64,000 nucleotides of DNA, taken from positions 1-64,000 of the forward strand of contig NZ_FCOB02000032.1 of assembly GCF_001545075.1 (NCBI RefSeq), read 5' to 3'. A model generated the notes under the pieces. It searched no databases and had not been told where the DNA came from. It was given only the letters and a program-made list of their open reading frames with translations. Source of the DNA: Caballeronia ptereochthonis (GTDB lineage: Bacteria > Pseudomonadota > Gammaproteobacteria > Burkholderiales > Burkholderiaceae). This document shows, piece by piece, positions 1 to 8,078 of the stretch. The position numbers were made by a program, and so were the translations under genes. Every line of letters starts with the position of its first letter. Within the stretch, counting starts at the first letter, position 1.

Positions 1-1
1 G

Positions 2-28
2 CATCGCTCCAACAGCGCTGCCGCCTAA
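2..28 (+). CDS. possible 3' end of an upstream gene (partial)
   Basis: The first bases read as an open frame that ends in TAA at 26-28, giving a C-terminus of His-Arg-Ser-Asn-Ser-Ala-Ala-Ala. A strong plus-strand terminator follows 50 bases later, so some plus-strand gene must end here. Too little is visible to name it, and the frame assignment is only a guess. Confidence 0.25.
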   Translation, partial: HRSNSAAA

Positions 29-75
29 AAAACAAACCCCACGTTCCGAAAAACATGGGGTTCGTCAGCAGTCTG

Positions 76-100
76 ACACCCCGCTTCTGCGGGGTGTTTT
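76..100 (+). terminator. rho-independent terminator of the upstream plus-strand gene
   Basis: A perfect 9-bp stem (76-84 with 89-97, TTCT loop) is followed by a short T-run. A second, weaker hairpin lies just before it (35-41 with 56-62). The T-run is on the plus strand only, so it ends transcription entering from the left edge rather than the minus-strand DUF1841 gene. Confidence 0.8.
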
Positions 101-141
101 CGTTTGGCGGACCTCATTCGGCGGCGCGAGTTGCGGAATGC

Positions 142-573
142 TTAGTCCCGCGAAGCACGGCGTTCGATCAGCGCGAGATAGGCGTCCGTGTCGGGCGGCG
201 TGCCGGAGCGCTGCGCTTCCCAGATCACCTGCCCGAGGCACTCCATGATCGCGTGCTGCGCGTCGTGCGGCGAGCCCAGGCGCGCGACGAGCCTGTCGTG
301 CGCGCGGCGGATGCCCGGCGGCTGATCGATCGACAACTGCTCGCTGATCGCGAGATGCATCGACAGATGCAGAAACGGGTTGGTCTGGCCGCGATCGGGC
401 GAGTAGTCGGCTTCGCGGGTTTCGGGATTCAGGAGCGCGTCGTGATATTCGGGATGCTCGCCGATCCAGTCGGCGGCGATGCTTTCGAGCGGCGTCAGAA
501 TTTCGCCCGCGCGCTCCTTGCGCCAGGTTTCGGAAAAGAACTGGCGAACTTCGTCGCGGCTAGGGTTGAACAT
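142..573 (-). CDS. DUF1841 family protein
   Basis: A soluble 143-residue protein of the DUF1841 family, found mainly in beta- and gammaproteobacteria, function unknown. I chose the start at 573 because the family begins with Met-Phe-Asn-Pro-Ser-Arg; the open frame extends ten residues further upstream (to 603). The conserved stretches NPFLHLSMHLAISEQ and HDAQHAIMECLGQVIWEAQR are intact. It is the last gene of the minus-strand series rnfB-nth-DUF1841, 63 bases after nth, and is probably co-transcribed with it. There is no signal peptide and no membrane segment. Confidence 0.85.
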   Translation of the reverse strand: MFNPSRDEVRQFFSETWRKERAGEILTPLESIAADWIGEHPEYHDALLNPETREADYSPDRGQTNPFLHLSMHLAISEQLSIDQPPGIRRAHDRLVARLGSPHDAQHAIMECLGQVIWEAQRSGTPPDTDAYLALIERRASRD

Positions 574-636
574 AAGGTATTGATTCGATTGCGGGTTTCT
601 CAACCCACCATTGTAGACCGCGGCGCCGCCGGCCGC

Positions 637-1281
637 TCATTCGACCGGCGCGGGCGTCTTCGGGCGAAACTCGCAGAGCGGCTCGATTGCGCAATGCCAG
701 CACTCCGGCACGCGCGCCTTGCAGACATAGCGCCCGTGCAGGATCAGCCAGTGATGCGCGTCGTGCAGGAACTCCTTGGGCGTGAACTTCTCGAGCGCGC
801 TTTCCACCGCTCGCACGTCCTTGCCGGGCGCGAGCCCCGTACGATTGGCGACGCGGAAGATGTGCGTATCGACCGCGATCGTCGGATGTCCGAACGCCGT
901 GTTCAGCACGACGTTCGCCGTCTTGCGTCCGACTCCCGGCAGCGCTTCGAGCGCCTCGCGGTTGTCGGGCACTTCGCCGCCGTATTGATCGATGAGAATG
1001 CGGCACGTCGCGATCACGTTCTTCGCCTTCGTGCGATAGAGCCCGATCGTGCGGATGTATTCCGACACGCCTTCCTCGCCGAGCGCGAGCACCGCCGCGG
1101 GCGTATTGGCGACGGGGAACATCTTGCGCATCGCCTTGTTGACGGAGACGTCGGTCGCCTGCGCCGAGAGCATCACGGCGATCAGCAGTTCGAAAGGCGT
1201 GGTGTATTCGAGCTCGGTCGTCGGGTGCGGGTTCAGGCTCTGCAGCGTCTCGAAGATGGCGCGTCGCTTGTTGGCGTTCAT
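637..1281 (-). CDS. nth: endonuclease III
   Basis: A 214-aa bifunctional DNA glycosylase/AP lyase that removes oxidised pyrimidines in base excision repair. The helix-hairpin-helix LPGVGRKTANVV ends in the catalytic Lys120, and Asp138 lies in VDTHIFR; both have the same numbers as in the E. coli enzyme. The four [4Fe-4S] cysteines are Cys187, Cys194, Cys197 and Cys203, again matching E. coli. The length is normal. It starts 16 bases after the rnfB stop, so the two are likely one transcript. The pairing of nth with rnfB, both Fe-S proteins, is a familiar arrangement in proteobacteria. Confidence 0.97.
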   Translation of the reverse strand: MNANKRRAIFETLQSLNPHPTTELEYTTPFELLIAVMLSAQATDVSVNKAMRKMFPVANTPAAVLALGEEGVSEYIRTIGLYRTKAKNVIATCRILIDQYGGEVPDNREALEALPGVGRKTANVVLNTAFGHPTIAVDTHIFRVANRTGLAPGKDVRAVESALEKFTPKEFLHDAHHWLILHGRYVCKARVPECWHCAIEPLCEFRPKTPAPVE

Positions 1282-1297
1282 TGTTCGATGTCGGTTC

Positions 1298-2140
1298 TCA
1301 CGCGGTTTTATCGCCGTCGCCGGAAGGGGACGCGTTTTCGTCGTCCGTCAGCCCGAGACGGCGGCGGCGCTCCTCGGCGGCGTCGATTTGCGCCTGCACG
1401 TCGGCGCTCACGTGCTCCGTGTTCTTCGGGCTCGCGCCGAGCCGCGCCATCTCTTCCTTCTTCTTGCGGGCGCGTTCCAGCGCAGCCTGGATGATCGCGC
1501 GTTTCTTCGCTTCCGGGTCTTCGCTTGCTGCTGGCGCCGCCGGTCGTGCATCCGCGTTTGCGTCGACGTTCGCCTGCGCCGCACGCGATGCCTGCCGCGC
1601 GCTCGCCCGCGCTTCGGCCGCCGCGCGCTCGCGTTCGAGGCGCGCCATGCGGCGGTCGTGGCGCGCGCGCGCCGCATCGGCTTCTTCCTGGCTCCAGGCG
1701 TCCCAGCCGGTGCGCTCGCCCGTTACCGGCACCATCGCGATGCAATCGACCGGGCAGGGCGGCACGCACAGATCACAGCCCGTGCACAAGCCGGCGATGA
1801 CCGTATGCATCTGCTTGGGCGCGCCGACGATCGCATCCACCGGGCAAGCCTGCATGCACAGCGTGCAGCCGATGCACACGTTCTCGTCGATCACGGCGAC
1901 CGGACGCGCGCGCTCCACGCCGTGCGTCGTGTCGAGGGGAATCACCGGCTTGCCGAGCAGCGCGGCGAGCCGCGCGATGCCTTCGGCTCCTCCGGGCGGA
2001 CACTGGTTGTAGTTCGCCTCGCCCGCGGCGATGGCGTCGGCGTAGGGCCGGCAGGCGGGATAGCCGCACTTGGTGCACTGCGTCTGCGGCAGCAGGTCTT
2101 CGATGCGCTCTGCGAGCGTCCTGGAAACGGTTGCGGTCAC
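1298..2140 (-). CDS. rnfB: orphan RnfB/RsxB-type ferredoxin
   Basis: An electron-transfer subunit of the Rnf/Rsx type. The N-terminal cluster motif is C-x2-C-x4-C-x16-C (from CTKCGYPAC to NQCPPGG), followed by two ferredoxin [4Fe-4S] motifs, CIGCTLCMQACPVDA and CTGCDLCVPPCPVDC. The usual N-terminal membrane helix of RnfB is missing. A charged, Ala/Arg-rich tail of about 110 residues follows the ferredoxin domain and looks partly coiled-coil. No rnfACDGE genes are nearby, so this is a stand-alone ferredoxin, and its redox partner is unknown. The open frame extends to a TTG at 2182; I prefer the GTG at 2140 because the product then starts close to the conserved domain, but no clear ribosome site decides it. 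Confidence 0.88.
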   Translation of the reverse strand: MTATVSRTLAERIEDLLPQTQCTKCGYPACRPYADAIAAGEANYNQCPPGGAEGIARLAALLGKPVIPLDTTHGVERARPVAVIDENVCIGCTLCMQACPVDAIVGAPKQMHTVIAGLCTGCDLCVPPCPVDCIAMVPVTGERTGWDAWSQEEADAARARHDRRMARLERERAAAEARASARQASRAAQANVDANADARPAAPAASEDPEAKKRAIIQAALERARKKKEEMARLGASPKNTEHVSADVQAQIDAAEERRRRLGLTDDENASPSGDGDKTA

Positions 2141-2515
2141 GGGGTTGCGATGATGCCGGGGGACGGGCGCAGCGTGGGCCAAGGTGCGTCGCTGCGATCA
2201 CGCCGGACGCGCAAAATGCGCTGAAAACGCTTCGGGGTCCACGATGACGGCACGCTGCATGTTCGGCGCGCGTCCCGTTCGAATGGGCGCGCTTGCCTTT
2301 GACCGACATTATCGCCGAAGTCGGCGAGCACCGTGACGGATGGCTTTCAATCCCAATTGCCAATGCTCTTCAATGTGCGCATAATCGAAGCGCTTTTCCG
2401 TTTGACCGCAGGACGGTGTTTCCCAATAACCATGGGCAGCGCCCGTTCACGTCATGTACCCCAACGCGGGCCGCGTGACGCTAATCCGGCAACGCGGCTC
2501 CCGAGTCATGCCACC
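2141..2515. other. divergent intergenic region between rnfB and the TetR-type gene
   Basis: About 375 bases separate the two divergent start codons. The right half (2330-2430) is distinctly more AT-rich than its surroundings and probably holds promoters. I could not single out a convincing -35/-10 pair or operator. No ORF here looks real. Confidence 0.5.
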
Positions 2516-3148
2516 ATGAATCAGCCGAAAATCAAAAGAGATCCTGAAGGCACCCGGCGCCGTATTTTACTTGCCGCCGCGGAGGAGTTCGCTGCCGGAG
2601 GCCTGTTTGGCGCGCGCGTCGATCAGATCGCGCGCCGGGCGGAGACCAATGAACGTATGCTCTATTACTACTTCGGCAGCAAGGAGCAGTTATTCACCGC
2701 CGTGCTCGAACATGCGCTCGCGGCGCTCGTCGAAGCCGAGCGCACGCTGGAGCTCGATGGCGTCGCGCCCATCGAAGCGATGACACGACTCGCGCATTTC
2801 GTCTGGGATTACTATCGCGACCATCCGGAATTGCTGCGCCTCATCAATAACGAAAACTTGCATGAGGCGCGATATATCAAAGGATCGAACCGTATCCGCG
2901 AACTCATTTCGCCGATCGTCACGACGCTCACGGCGATTCTCGATCGTGGCCAAAAGGCCGGGTTGTTTCGCTCCGACGTCGATCCGCTCAAGTTCTACGT
3001 GACGCTCTCGGGCCTCGGCTATTACATCGTCTCGAACCGCTTCACGCTGGAAGCCAGTTTCGGGCTCGATTTCAGCGAGCCGAACCAGCGCGAGCAGATC
3101 GTGCGGATGAACACCGAGTTGCTGCTGGCTTATCTGACGCGCCGCTGA
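2516..3148 (+). CDS. TetR/AcrR family transcriptional regulator, RutR-like C-terminus
   Basis: A 210-aa regulator. Residues 10-60 form the TetR helix-turn-helix (RRRILLAAAEEF, then ARRAETNERMLYYYFGSKE). The rest resembles the YcdC/RutR-type C-terminal ligand and dimer domain (HPELLRLINNENL, then the long ARYIKGSNRIRELISPI helix). The start at 2516 was chosen because the sequence just before it is not protein-like and TetR proteins begin shortly before the HTH. It is monocistronic and ends at a bidirectional terminator. The ligand is unknown; neighbouring genes (rnfB and phaZ) do not point to a clear target. Confidence 0.9.
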   Translation: MNQPKIKRDPEGTRRRILLAAAEEFAAGGLFGARVDQIARRAETNERMLYYYFGSKEQLFTAVLEHALAALVEAERTLELDGVAPIEAMTRLAHFVWDYYRDHPELLRLINNENLHEARYIKGSNRIRELISPIVTTLTAILDRGQKAGLFRSDVDPLKFYVTLSGLGYYIVSNRFTLEASFGLDFSEPNQREQIVRMNTELLLAYLTRR

Positions 3149-3181
3149 TCCATCGCGATCGCGCACGCGCCGTCTGAAGAA

Positions 3182-3215
3182 AAAACGTCGCGCCTTTTGC
3201 AAGGCGCGACGTTTT
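3182..3215. terminator. bidirectional rho-independent terminator
   Basis: A perfect 15-bp inverted repeat (3182-3196 with 3201-3215) with a 4-base loop and A/T tracts at both ends. It lies between the convergent TetR-type gene (+) and phaZ (-) and should stop both transcripts. Confidence 0.92.
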
Positions 3216-3265
3216 GTTTGTGCAGCGATGGAATCGGTCCCGCGGCGGATACGCGGATTCGCGAA

Positions 3266-4537
3266 TTACGCGGGCACCGCTTCCGTCTTCGGTGTCTTGT
3301 CGTGCTCGAGGATGAATTCGCGCAATTGCGGATAAACCATCGTGCGCCAGCGGCGGCCCGAGAAGATGCCGTAGTGGCCGGCTTTTTCGGCCGTGAAATG
3401 CCGCTTGTGCTTGGCCGAGATGCCCGTGCACAGATCGTGCGCGGCGCGCGTCTGGCCGCTGCCGGAAATGTCGTCGAGCTCGCCCTCGATCGTGAAGAGG
3501 GCGGTGTGCTTGATGTCCTGCGGACGCACGAGCTCGCCGTGCACCTCCCAGGTGCCTTCCGCGAGCCGGAACTCCTGGAACACGATGCGGATCGTCTCGA
3601 GGTAATACTCGGCAGCCATGTCGAGCACGGCGTTGTATTCGTCGTAGAAACGGCGATGCTGTTCGGCGTCGTCATCGTCGCCGCGCAGCAGATTTTGATA
3701 GAAGTCCCAATGGGCGGTGAGGTGGCGCTCCGGATTCATCGCGACGAAGCCCGCGTGTTGCAGGAAGCCCGGATAAACCTTGCGTCCCACGCCAGGATAG
3801 TTCGCCGGCACCGTGTAGATGACGTTGTTCTCGAACCACTCGTAAGAATGCTCGTTCGCCAGCGAGTTGACCGACGTCGGGCTGCGGCGCGCGTCGATCG
3901 GGCCGCCCATCATGGTCATCGTGCGCGGGGTGTCCTCGCCGCGGCTCGCCATCAGCGAAATGGCGGCGAGCACGGGCACGGTCGGCTGACATACGGAGAT
4001 CACGTGCAGGTCTTTCGCGCCGATATGGCGGATGAACTCCTGGATGTATTCGACGTAGTCGTCCAGATGGAACGGGCCGTTTTCGATCGGCACCATGCGC
4101 GCATCGATCCAGTCGGTGATGTACACCTTGTGGTCCTGCAACAGCGTGCGCACGGTGTCGCGCAACAGCGTCGAGTGGTGGCCCGAGAGCGGCGCGCACA
4201 CGAGCACGATCGGCTCGTTCTTCAGCTTGGTGACGGTGGCGCTGTCGTCGGCGAAGCGCTTGAAGCGCAGCAGGCGGCAGAACGGCTTCTCGATCACGGT
4301 CTGCTCGATGATCGGAATGTTATGGCCGTCCTTGACGATCTGATGAATGTCGAACTCGGGCTTCTCGTAGTCCTTGCCGAGCCGGTACAGAAGCTCGTAT
4401 GCCGCCGCGAAACGGCTCGAGCCGGGAACGTAGGCGAGCGGACTGGCCGGGTTGACGAACGATTTGGAAGCGGCCTCGGCCCATGCTGTGAGGGGGGACA
4501 GCATGGCTCGCTGAATTTCGTGGATTTGATAGAGCAT
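3266..4537 (-). CDS. phaZ: intracellular poly(3-hydroxybutyrate) depolymerase
   Basis: A 423-aa cytoplasmic enzyme that breaks down native PHB granules during carbon starvation. Counting from the Met of MLYQIHEIQR, the catalytic triad falls at Cys183 (SVCQP), Asp355 (EGELDD) and His388 (KAGHYG). These are the positions known for Cupriavidus necator PhaZa1, which also supports this start over the one 20 codons upstream. As usual in this class, the nucleophile is Cys rather than the Ser of secreted depolymerases, and there is no signal peptide. It has its own terminator and stands apart from any phaCAB genes. A TGC-rich box lies 300 bases upstream. Confidence 0.95.
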   Translation of the reverse strand: MLYQIHEIQRAMLSPLTAWAEAASKSFVNPASPLAYVPGSSRFAAAYELLYRLGKDYEKPEFDIHQIVKDGHNIPIIEQTVIEKPFCRLLRFKRFADDSATVTKLKNEPIVLVCAPLSGHHSTLLRDTVRTLLQDHKVYITDWIDARMVPIENGPFHLDDYVEYIQEFIRHIGAKDLHVISVCQPTVPVLAAISLMASRGEDTPRTMTMMGGPIDARRSPTSVNSLANEHSYEWFENNVIYTVPANYPGVGRKVYPGFLQHAGFVAMNPERHLTAHWDFYQNLLRGDDDDAEQHRRFYDEYNAVLDMAAEYYLETIRIVFQEFRLAEGTWEVHGELVRPQDIKHTALFTIEGELDDISGSGQTRAAHDLCTGISAKHKRHFTAEKAGHYGIFSGRRWRTMVYPQLREFILEHDKTPKTEAVPA

Positions 4538-4902
4538 GGTTGCCCCAGTAACTCCGGTTGGAACCGGTACGCCCGTTGATCCCGGCAAGGAAAGCATCCG
4601 GCGATGAACTCAACGGTACTCGATGACCCCCGGCGGCTCGGCGGGCTGTCGCCGCACTGCCGGGGCACTGTCTTTCTTGCTTGTTCTTGCTTTCTGCACG
4701 AGTCTTCTGCGCACTTGCCGACTCTCAGTGACGAACCTTGAGTCGAGGCCGGATTTTCCGCGCATTAAACGTTCAATTCAACAGATCGGTCGAAATTACC
4801 GGCTTATAAACAACACATAAACAGCGTATCGAATAAGCTACCAATTGTGCATTGCAGCAATTTTACCCGGAAAACGGCAATTTCGCCAAGCAAAACAGTC
4901 AT
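4538..4902. other. upstream region of phaZ
   Basis: 365 bases without a credible gene. The stretch 4780-4870 is AT-rich, in contrast to the flanks, and should contain the minus-strand phaZ promoter; several weak -10-like boxes occur and I cannot choose among them. At 4845-4860 is a TGC-rich box (TTGTGCATTGCAGCAA) that may be a PHB-metabolism regulator site. A short open frame at 4623-4820 has no coding character. Confidence 0.5.
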
Positions 4903-6777
4903 TTAAGACTTTCCTGCGGCGGCGTCGATCTCGGCCTGCGCTTCCGCGTCGTCCGGGCTTTCGGCGCCCGACGGCTGGCCGGTCGCCTTCGCCATCTCCT
5001 CTTCGTGACGCATCAGGTTCATGCCCGTATGGACGAGCGCCACATGAGTGAATGCCTGCGGAAAATTTCCCACCATGCGCTTCGCCACCGTGTCGTATTC
5101 CTCCGCGAGCAGGCCGACATCGTTCGCGAGGCCGACGAGGCGCTCGAACATCTGGTGCGCTTCGTCGATCCGGCCCTGCAGCGCCAGGTTGTCGACCAGC
5201 CAGAAGCTACAAGCCAGAAACGTGCCTTCGCCGGGCGGCAGTCCATCGGCGACCTCGGCGGTGTGATAGCGCTTCACGAGGCCATCATGCGTCAGTTTCG
5301 TCTCGATCGCATGTACGGTTCCGGTCACTCGCGGATCTTTTGGCGGCAGAAATCCGAGCAACGGGATGAGCAGGAGGCTCGCGTCGAGTGCGTCGCTGCC
5401 GTAGGCCTGCGTGAAGGAGTTGAGCTTCGCGTTCCAGCTCTTCTTCAGCACTTCGGCGCGGATGCGCGCGCGCATTTCGCGCCAATGGTCGACCGGGCCG
5501 GGCAGTTCGAAGTTTTCCGCCGATTTGATCGCGCGGTCGTAGGCGACCCAGGCCATCACCTTCGAAAACGTGAAGTGCTGCCGTCCGCCGCGCACTTCCC
5601 AGATGCCTTCGTCGGGTTCTTTCCAGATCGTGTCCAGGTGCTGCAGCATCGCGCACTGGATCGACCAGGCCGTCTCGTCGCTCTGCAGGCCGCCGACGCG
5701 CGCGAGGTGCAGCGCGTTCATCACTTCGCCGTAGACATCGAGCTGCAACTGATCGACCGCGCCGTTGCCGATGCGCACGGGCGACGCGCCCTCGTACCCG
5801 GGCAGCCACGGAATCTCCCATTCGGGCAGGCGTCGCTCGCCCGCGATGCCGTACATGATCTGGATCTGCGAGGGCGAACCCGCCATCACGCGACCCAGCC
5901 ACGCGCGCCATGCGCGGGCTTCGTCGTAGTAGCCGCCGCGCATCATCGCGAGCAGGGTGATGGTCGCGTCGCGCAGCCAGCAGTAGCGGTAGTCCCAGTT
6001 GCGGGTGCCGCCGAGCTGCTCGGGAAGCGAAGTCGTCGGGGCCGCGACGATGCCGCCGGTCGGTTCGTAGGCGAGCGCCTTCAGCGTGATGAGCGAGCGG
6101 CGGATGGCCGGCGCCCAGCGACCCTTGAGCTCGCTCTGGCCGGACCATTCGCGCCAGTGGTTCTCCGCGCGCGCGAGCTGCGTATGCGGATCGTGCGCGG
6201 GCGGCAGGCGCAGATGCGACTGCGAATAGCACAGCGAGAAGGGCACGCGTTCGCCCGCGCCGACATCGAAGCACGCGGTCGTATGCATGTTTTCGCCGAC
6301 GAGTTCGACGGGCGTGCGCAGCACCGCGAGGTCCGGTCCGGCGATGGCGCGAATGCCGCTGTCGTCGGGCAGGCGGCTGACCCAGGGCACGATGGAGCCG
6401 TAATCGAAGCGCAGCACGAGCTCCATCTTCATGCGCACGGTGCCGCGCCGTCCGACCACGATGCGCACGAGCTCCGAATGACCGTTGCGCAAGGGCATGA
6501 AGTCGACGATGGTGACCGCGCCCTGCGGCGTTTCGAAATCGGTCTCGAGAACCAGCGTGTCCTCGCGGTAGCGGCGCGTGATGACGGGCGCCTCGCCGTC
6601 GGGCAGCGCGGGCGTGATCAGCCATCGGCCGTGCTCGGCCGTGCCGAGCAGCGCGGCGAAGCACGCGCCGGAGTCGAAGCGCGGCCAACAGAGCCAATCG
6701 ACGGAGCCGTCGCGTGAAATGAGGGCTGCGGTGTGGCCGTCGCCGACCATCGCATAGTCTTCAATCGGTGCTGGCAT
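4903..6777 (-). CDS. glycoside hydrolase family 15 protein (glucoamylase/trehalase-like)
   Basis: A 624-aa cytoplasmic protein of the bacterial GH15 family. It starts with the family's N-terminal signature MPAPIEDYAMVGDGHTAA; the N-terminal beta-sandwich covers about residues 1-240 and the (alpha/alpha)6 barrel the rest. The motif GGTRNWDYRYCWLRDA and the late LLAEEYD element, which carries the probable catalytic base, are intact. The start at 6777 is backed by a GGAAGA ribosome site about ten bases upstream; the open frame runs 90 codons further, but that part is not protein-like. Members hydrolyse trehalose or alpha-glucans, and the exact substrate cannot be read from sequence. No signal peptide is present, so the substrate is likely intracellular. 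Confidence 0.9.
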   Translation of the reverse strand: MPAPIEDYAMVGDGHTAALISRDGSVDWLCWPRFDSGACFAALLGTAEHGRWLITPALPDGEAPVITRRYREDTLVLETDFETPQGAVTIVDFMPLRNGHSELVRIVVGRRGTVRMKMELVLRFDYGSIVPWVSRLPDDSGIRAIAGPDLAVLRTPVELVGENMHTTACFDVGAGERVPFSLCYSQSHLRLPPAHDPHTQLARAENHWREWSGQSELKGRWAPAIRRSLITLKALAYEPTGGIVAAPTTSLPEQLGGTRNWDYRYCWLRDATITLLAMMRGGYYDEARAWRAWLGRVMAGSPSQIQIMYGIAGERRLPEWEIPWLPGYEGASPVRIGNGAVDQLQLDVYGEVMNALHLARVGGLQSDETAWSIQCAMLQHLDTIWKEPDEGIWEVRGGRQHFTFSKVMAWVAYDRAIKSAENFELPGPVDHWREMRARIRAEVLKKSWNAKLNSFTQAYGSDALDASLLLIPLLGFLPPKDPRVTGTVHAIETKLTHDGLVKRYHTAEVADGLPPGEGTFLACSFWLVDNLALQGRIDEAHQMFERLVGLANDVGLLAEEYDTVAKRMVGNFPQAFTHVALVHTGMNLMRHEEEMAKATGQPSGAESPDDAEAQAEIDAAAGKS

Positions 6778-7282
6778 GAGCGGACATCTTCCTGCTTGCG
6801 GCGACGCGGGCCGAATGCGCTTGCGCGTCGCGGGTTGAGCAAAAGATTCGGGACGAAGCACGTCCCGGGCGAAGCGCGGCGTCATGTCGACGAACACGGA
6901 CGCCATGCATGCCTTCTGGCCGCATTCTGCCGCAATCGTTCGATGCAAGCAGAAAAGCGGGCCGTGCGTGATCGCATCGCACAACCTCCGGGTGCGGCGA
7001 CATGCCGCGCCCCGTTGACGGATAGGTGCTAACGAAGCGCCGCTCACGCCGTTGGAAAAACATTCGACTGATGTTTAGAATGAAGCTTCGTGAAAGGCGT
7101 CGACGCCGATCCCTCAGGCATTGCACCTCATGTGTCTTTCACGTGCCCTTCATGCATGGTTCGACCGGGCTTGTGACGCCGGTCATGCAGTGTCTTCAGG
7201 CCGTCGTGCGCATCCCGGTCTCGCGGTTCGTCCAGACCGGTTCACCAGGTTGATTTCGTAGCGTTTTCGAGGAACGGAACCC
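6778..7282. other. divergent intergenic region between the GH15 gene and a small plus-strand gene
   Basis: About 505 bases. Left part: the untranslated start of the GH15 frame. Right part: a plausible plus-strand promoter at 7053-7081 and a leader of about 190 bases before the 82-codon gene. I see no RNA gene or repeat. Confidence 0.5.
7053..7081 (+). promoter_or_regulatory. putative sigma-70 promoter for the 82-codon gene
   Basis: TTGGAA at 7053-7058 and TAGAAT at 7076-7081, spaced by 17 bases. The -10 matches five of six consensus bases. It points toward the small gene at 7283. Prediction by eye only. Confidence 0.45.
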
Positions 7283-7531
7283 ATGCTCTATCCGTCGAAA
7301 GCCGATTGCATCGCCATTCTTTCCGCCGCCAGCCGCTTGGGCGACGCCGAACCACTCCTCGTGCTCGATCACCGGCATCTCGGCCTGTCGCGCAACGCGA
7401 TGGAAACCGCCGCGGCCTTCCTCACGGAGCGCGGCTGCTTCAGCCGCTATACCTTTGGCGTGAGCGGCGTCTGTGTCGGCGCGTTGTCGCTGCAGGGGCG
7501 CCTGCGTCTCGACCAACTCGCCAACGGCTGA
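7283..7531 (+). CDS. small hypothetical protein
   Basis: An 82-aa protein of unknown function, soluble and with three cysteines (CIAIL, GCFSR, GVCVG). I accept it because a GAGGA ribosome site lies nine bases before the ATG, there is a plausible promoter upstream, and its composition is balanced, unlike the arginine-rich shadow frames of this GC-rich DNA. The central part, DAEPLLVLDHRHLGLSRNAM, might be a short regulatory or binding domain, but I recognise no family. An overlapping minus-strand frame (7196-7612) is less convincing. Confidence 0.55.
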   Translation: MLYPSKADCIAILSAASRLGDAEPLLVLDHRHLGLSRNAMETAAAFLTERGCFSRYTFGVSGVCVGALSLQGRLRLDQLANG

Positions 7532-7720
7532 TTCAGCCCGGTACGAAGCGCGGCGCGTCGGCGCGTTCGTCTGTTCTGCTTTCGTGACGCTTTGCTCACG
7601 CGCACGGGGCAACCCGTGCGCGGGCGTTCGCGCGTCGGCGTCCCCGCGCGGCGGCGGAACCGCGAGCGCGAATCGGCGTCACAACGCAAGGCGCGCTCGG
7701 CGCGGCCGGTTAAGGCGCCG

Positions 7721-7873
7721 TCAGAAATGCATCGAGCCCATGCCGAACAGCCCGATCAGCCCGATCACGATCAGATAGATCGCGACGATGAAGTTCAAGA
7801 GCCGCGGCATGATCAGAATGAGGATCCCGGCGATCAGCGAGACCAGCGGGCCGAGACTTAAATGAATGGTCAT
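7721..7873 (-). CDS. DUF3096 small membrane protein
   Basis: A 50-aa protein consisting almost wholly of two hydrophobic segments (LVSLIAGILILIMPRLL and IVAIYLIVIGLIGLFGM) joined by a short turn. This is the DUF3096 pattern, a family of tiny inner-membrane proteins of unknown role. The start at 7873 is fixed by a good AGGAG ribosome site ten bases upstream; the longer frame reaching 8275 is an artefact. It is divergent from the lactonase-like gene. Confidence 0.85.
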   Translation of the reverse strand: MTIHLSLGPLVSLIAGILILIMPRLLNFIVAIYLIVIGLIGLFGMGSMHF

Positions 7874-8078
7874 GGCGGCAACTCCTGTTGTTGGTTCGAA
7901 TCGGGTCGGTTGGCCTGTCGCGCGTGGTGTATCTTGAATGCGGCCCGTCGTTCGCGACGGCGCACTCCATGACTTTGGAGCGGAATTTGCTCCCGCACGT
8001 CGTTGGCCGCGCGATATCTGCCGATTTGCGCGTTGCCCTTGAAATAACAAGCCAGCAAAGAGACGATGAGGAGGTTTC

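Noticed and set aside
4623..4820. A 65-codon open frame upstream of phaZ
   Set aside because: No ribosome site, mixed composition, and it covers the region where the phaZ promoter must lie.
7889..7905. GGTTCGAATC, like a tRNA T-loop
   Set aside because: No acceptor stem, anticodon arm or CCA-side pairing could be built around it; it is a chance match upstream of the DUF3096 gene.
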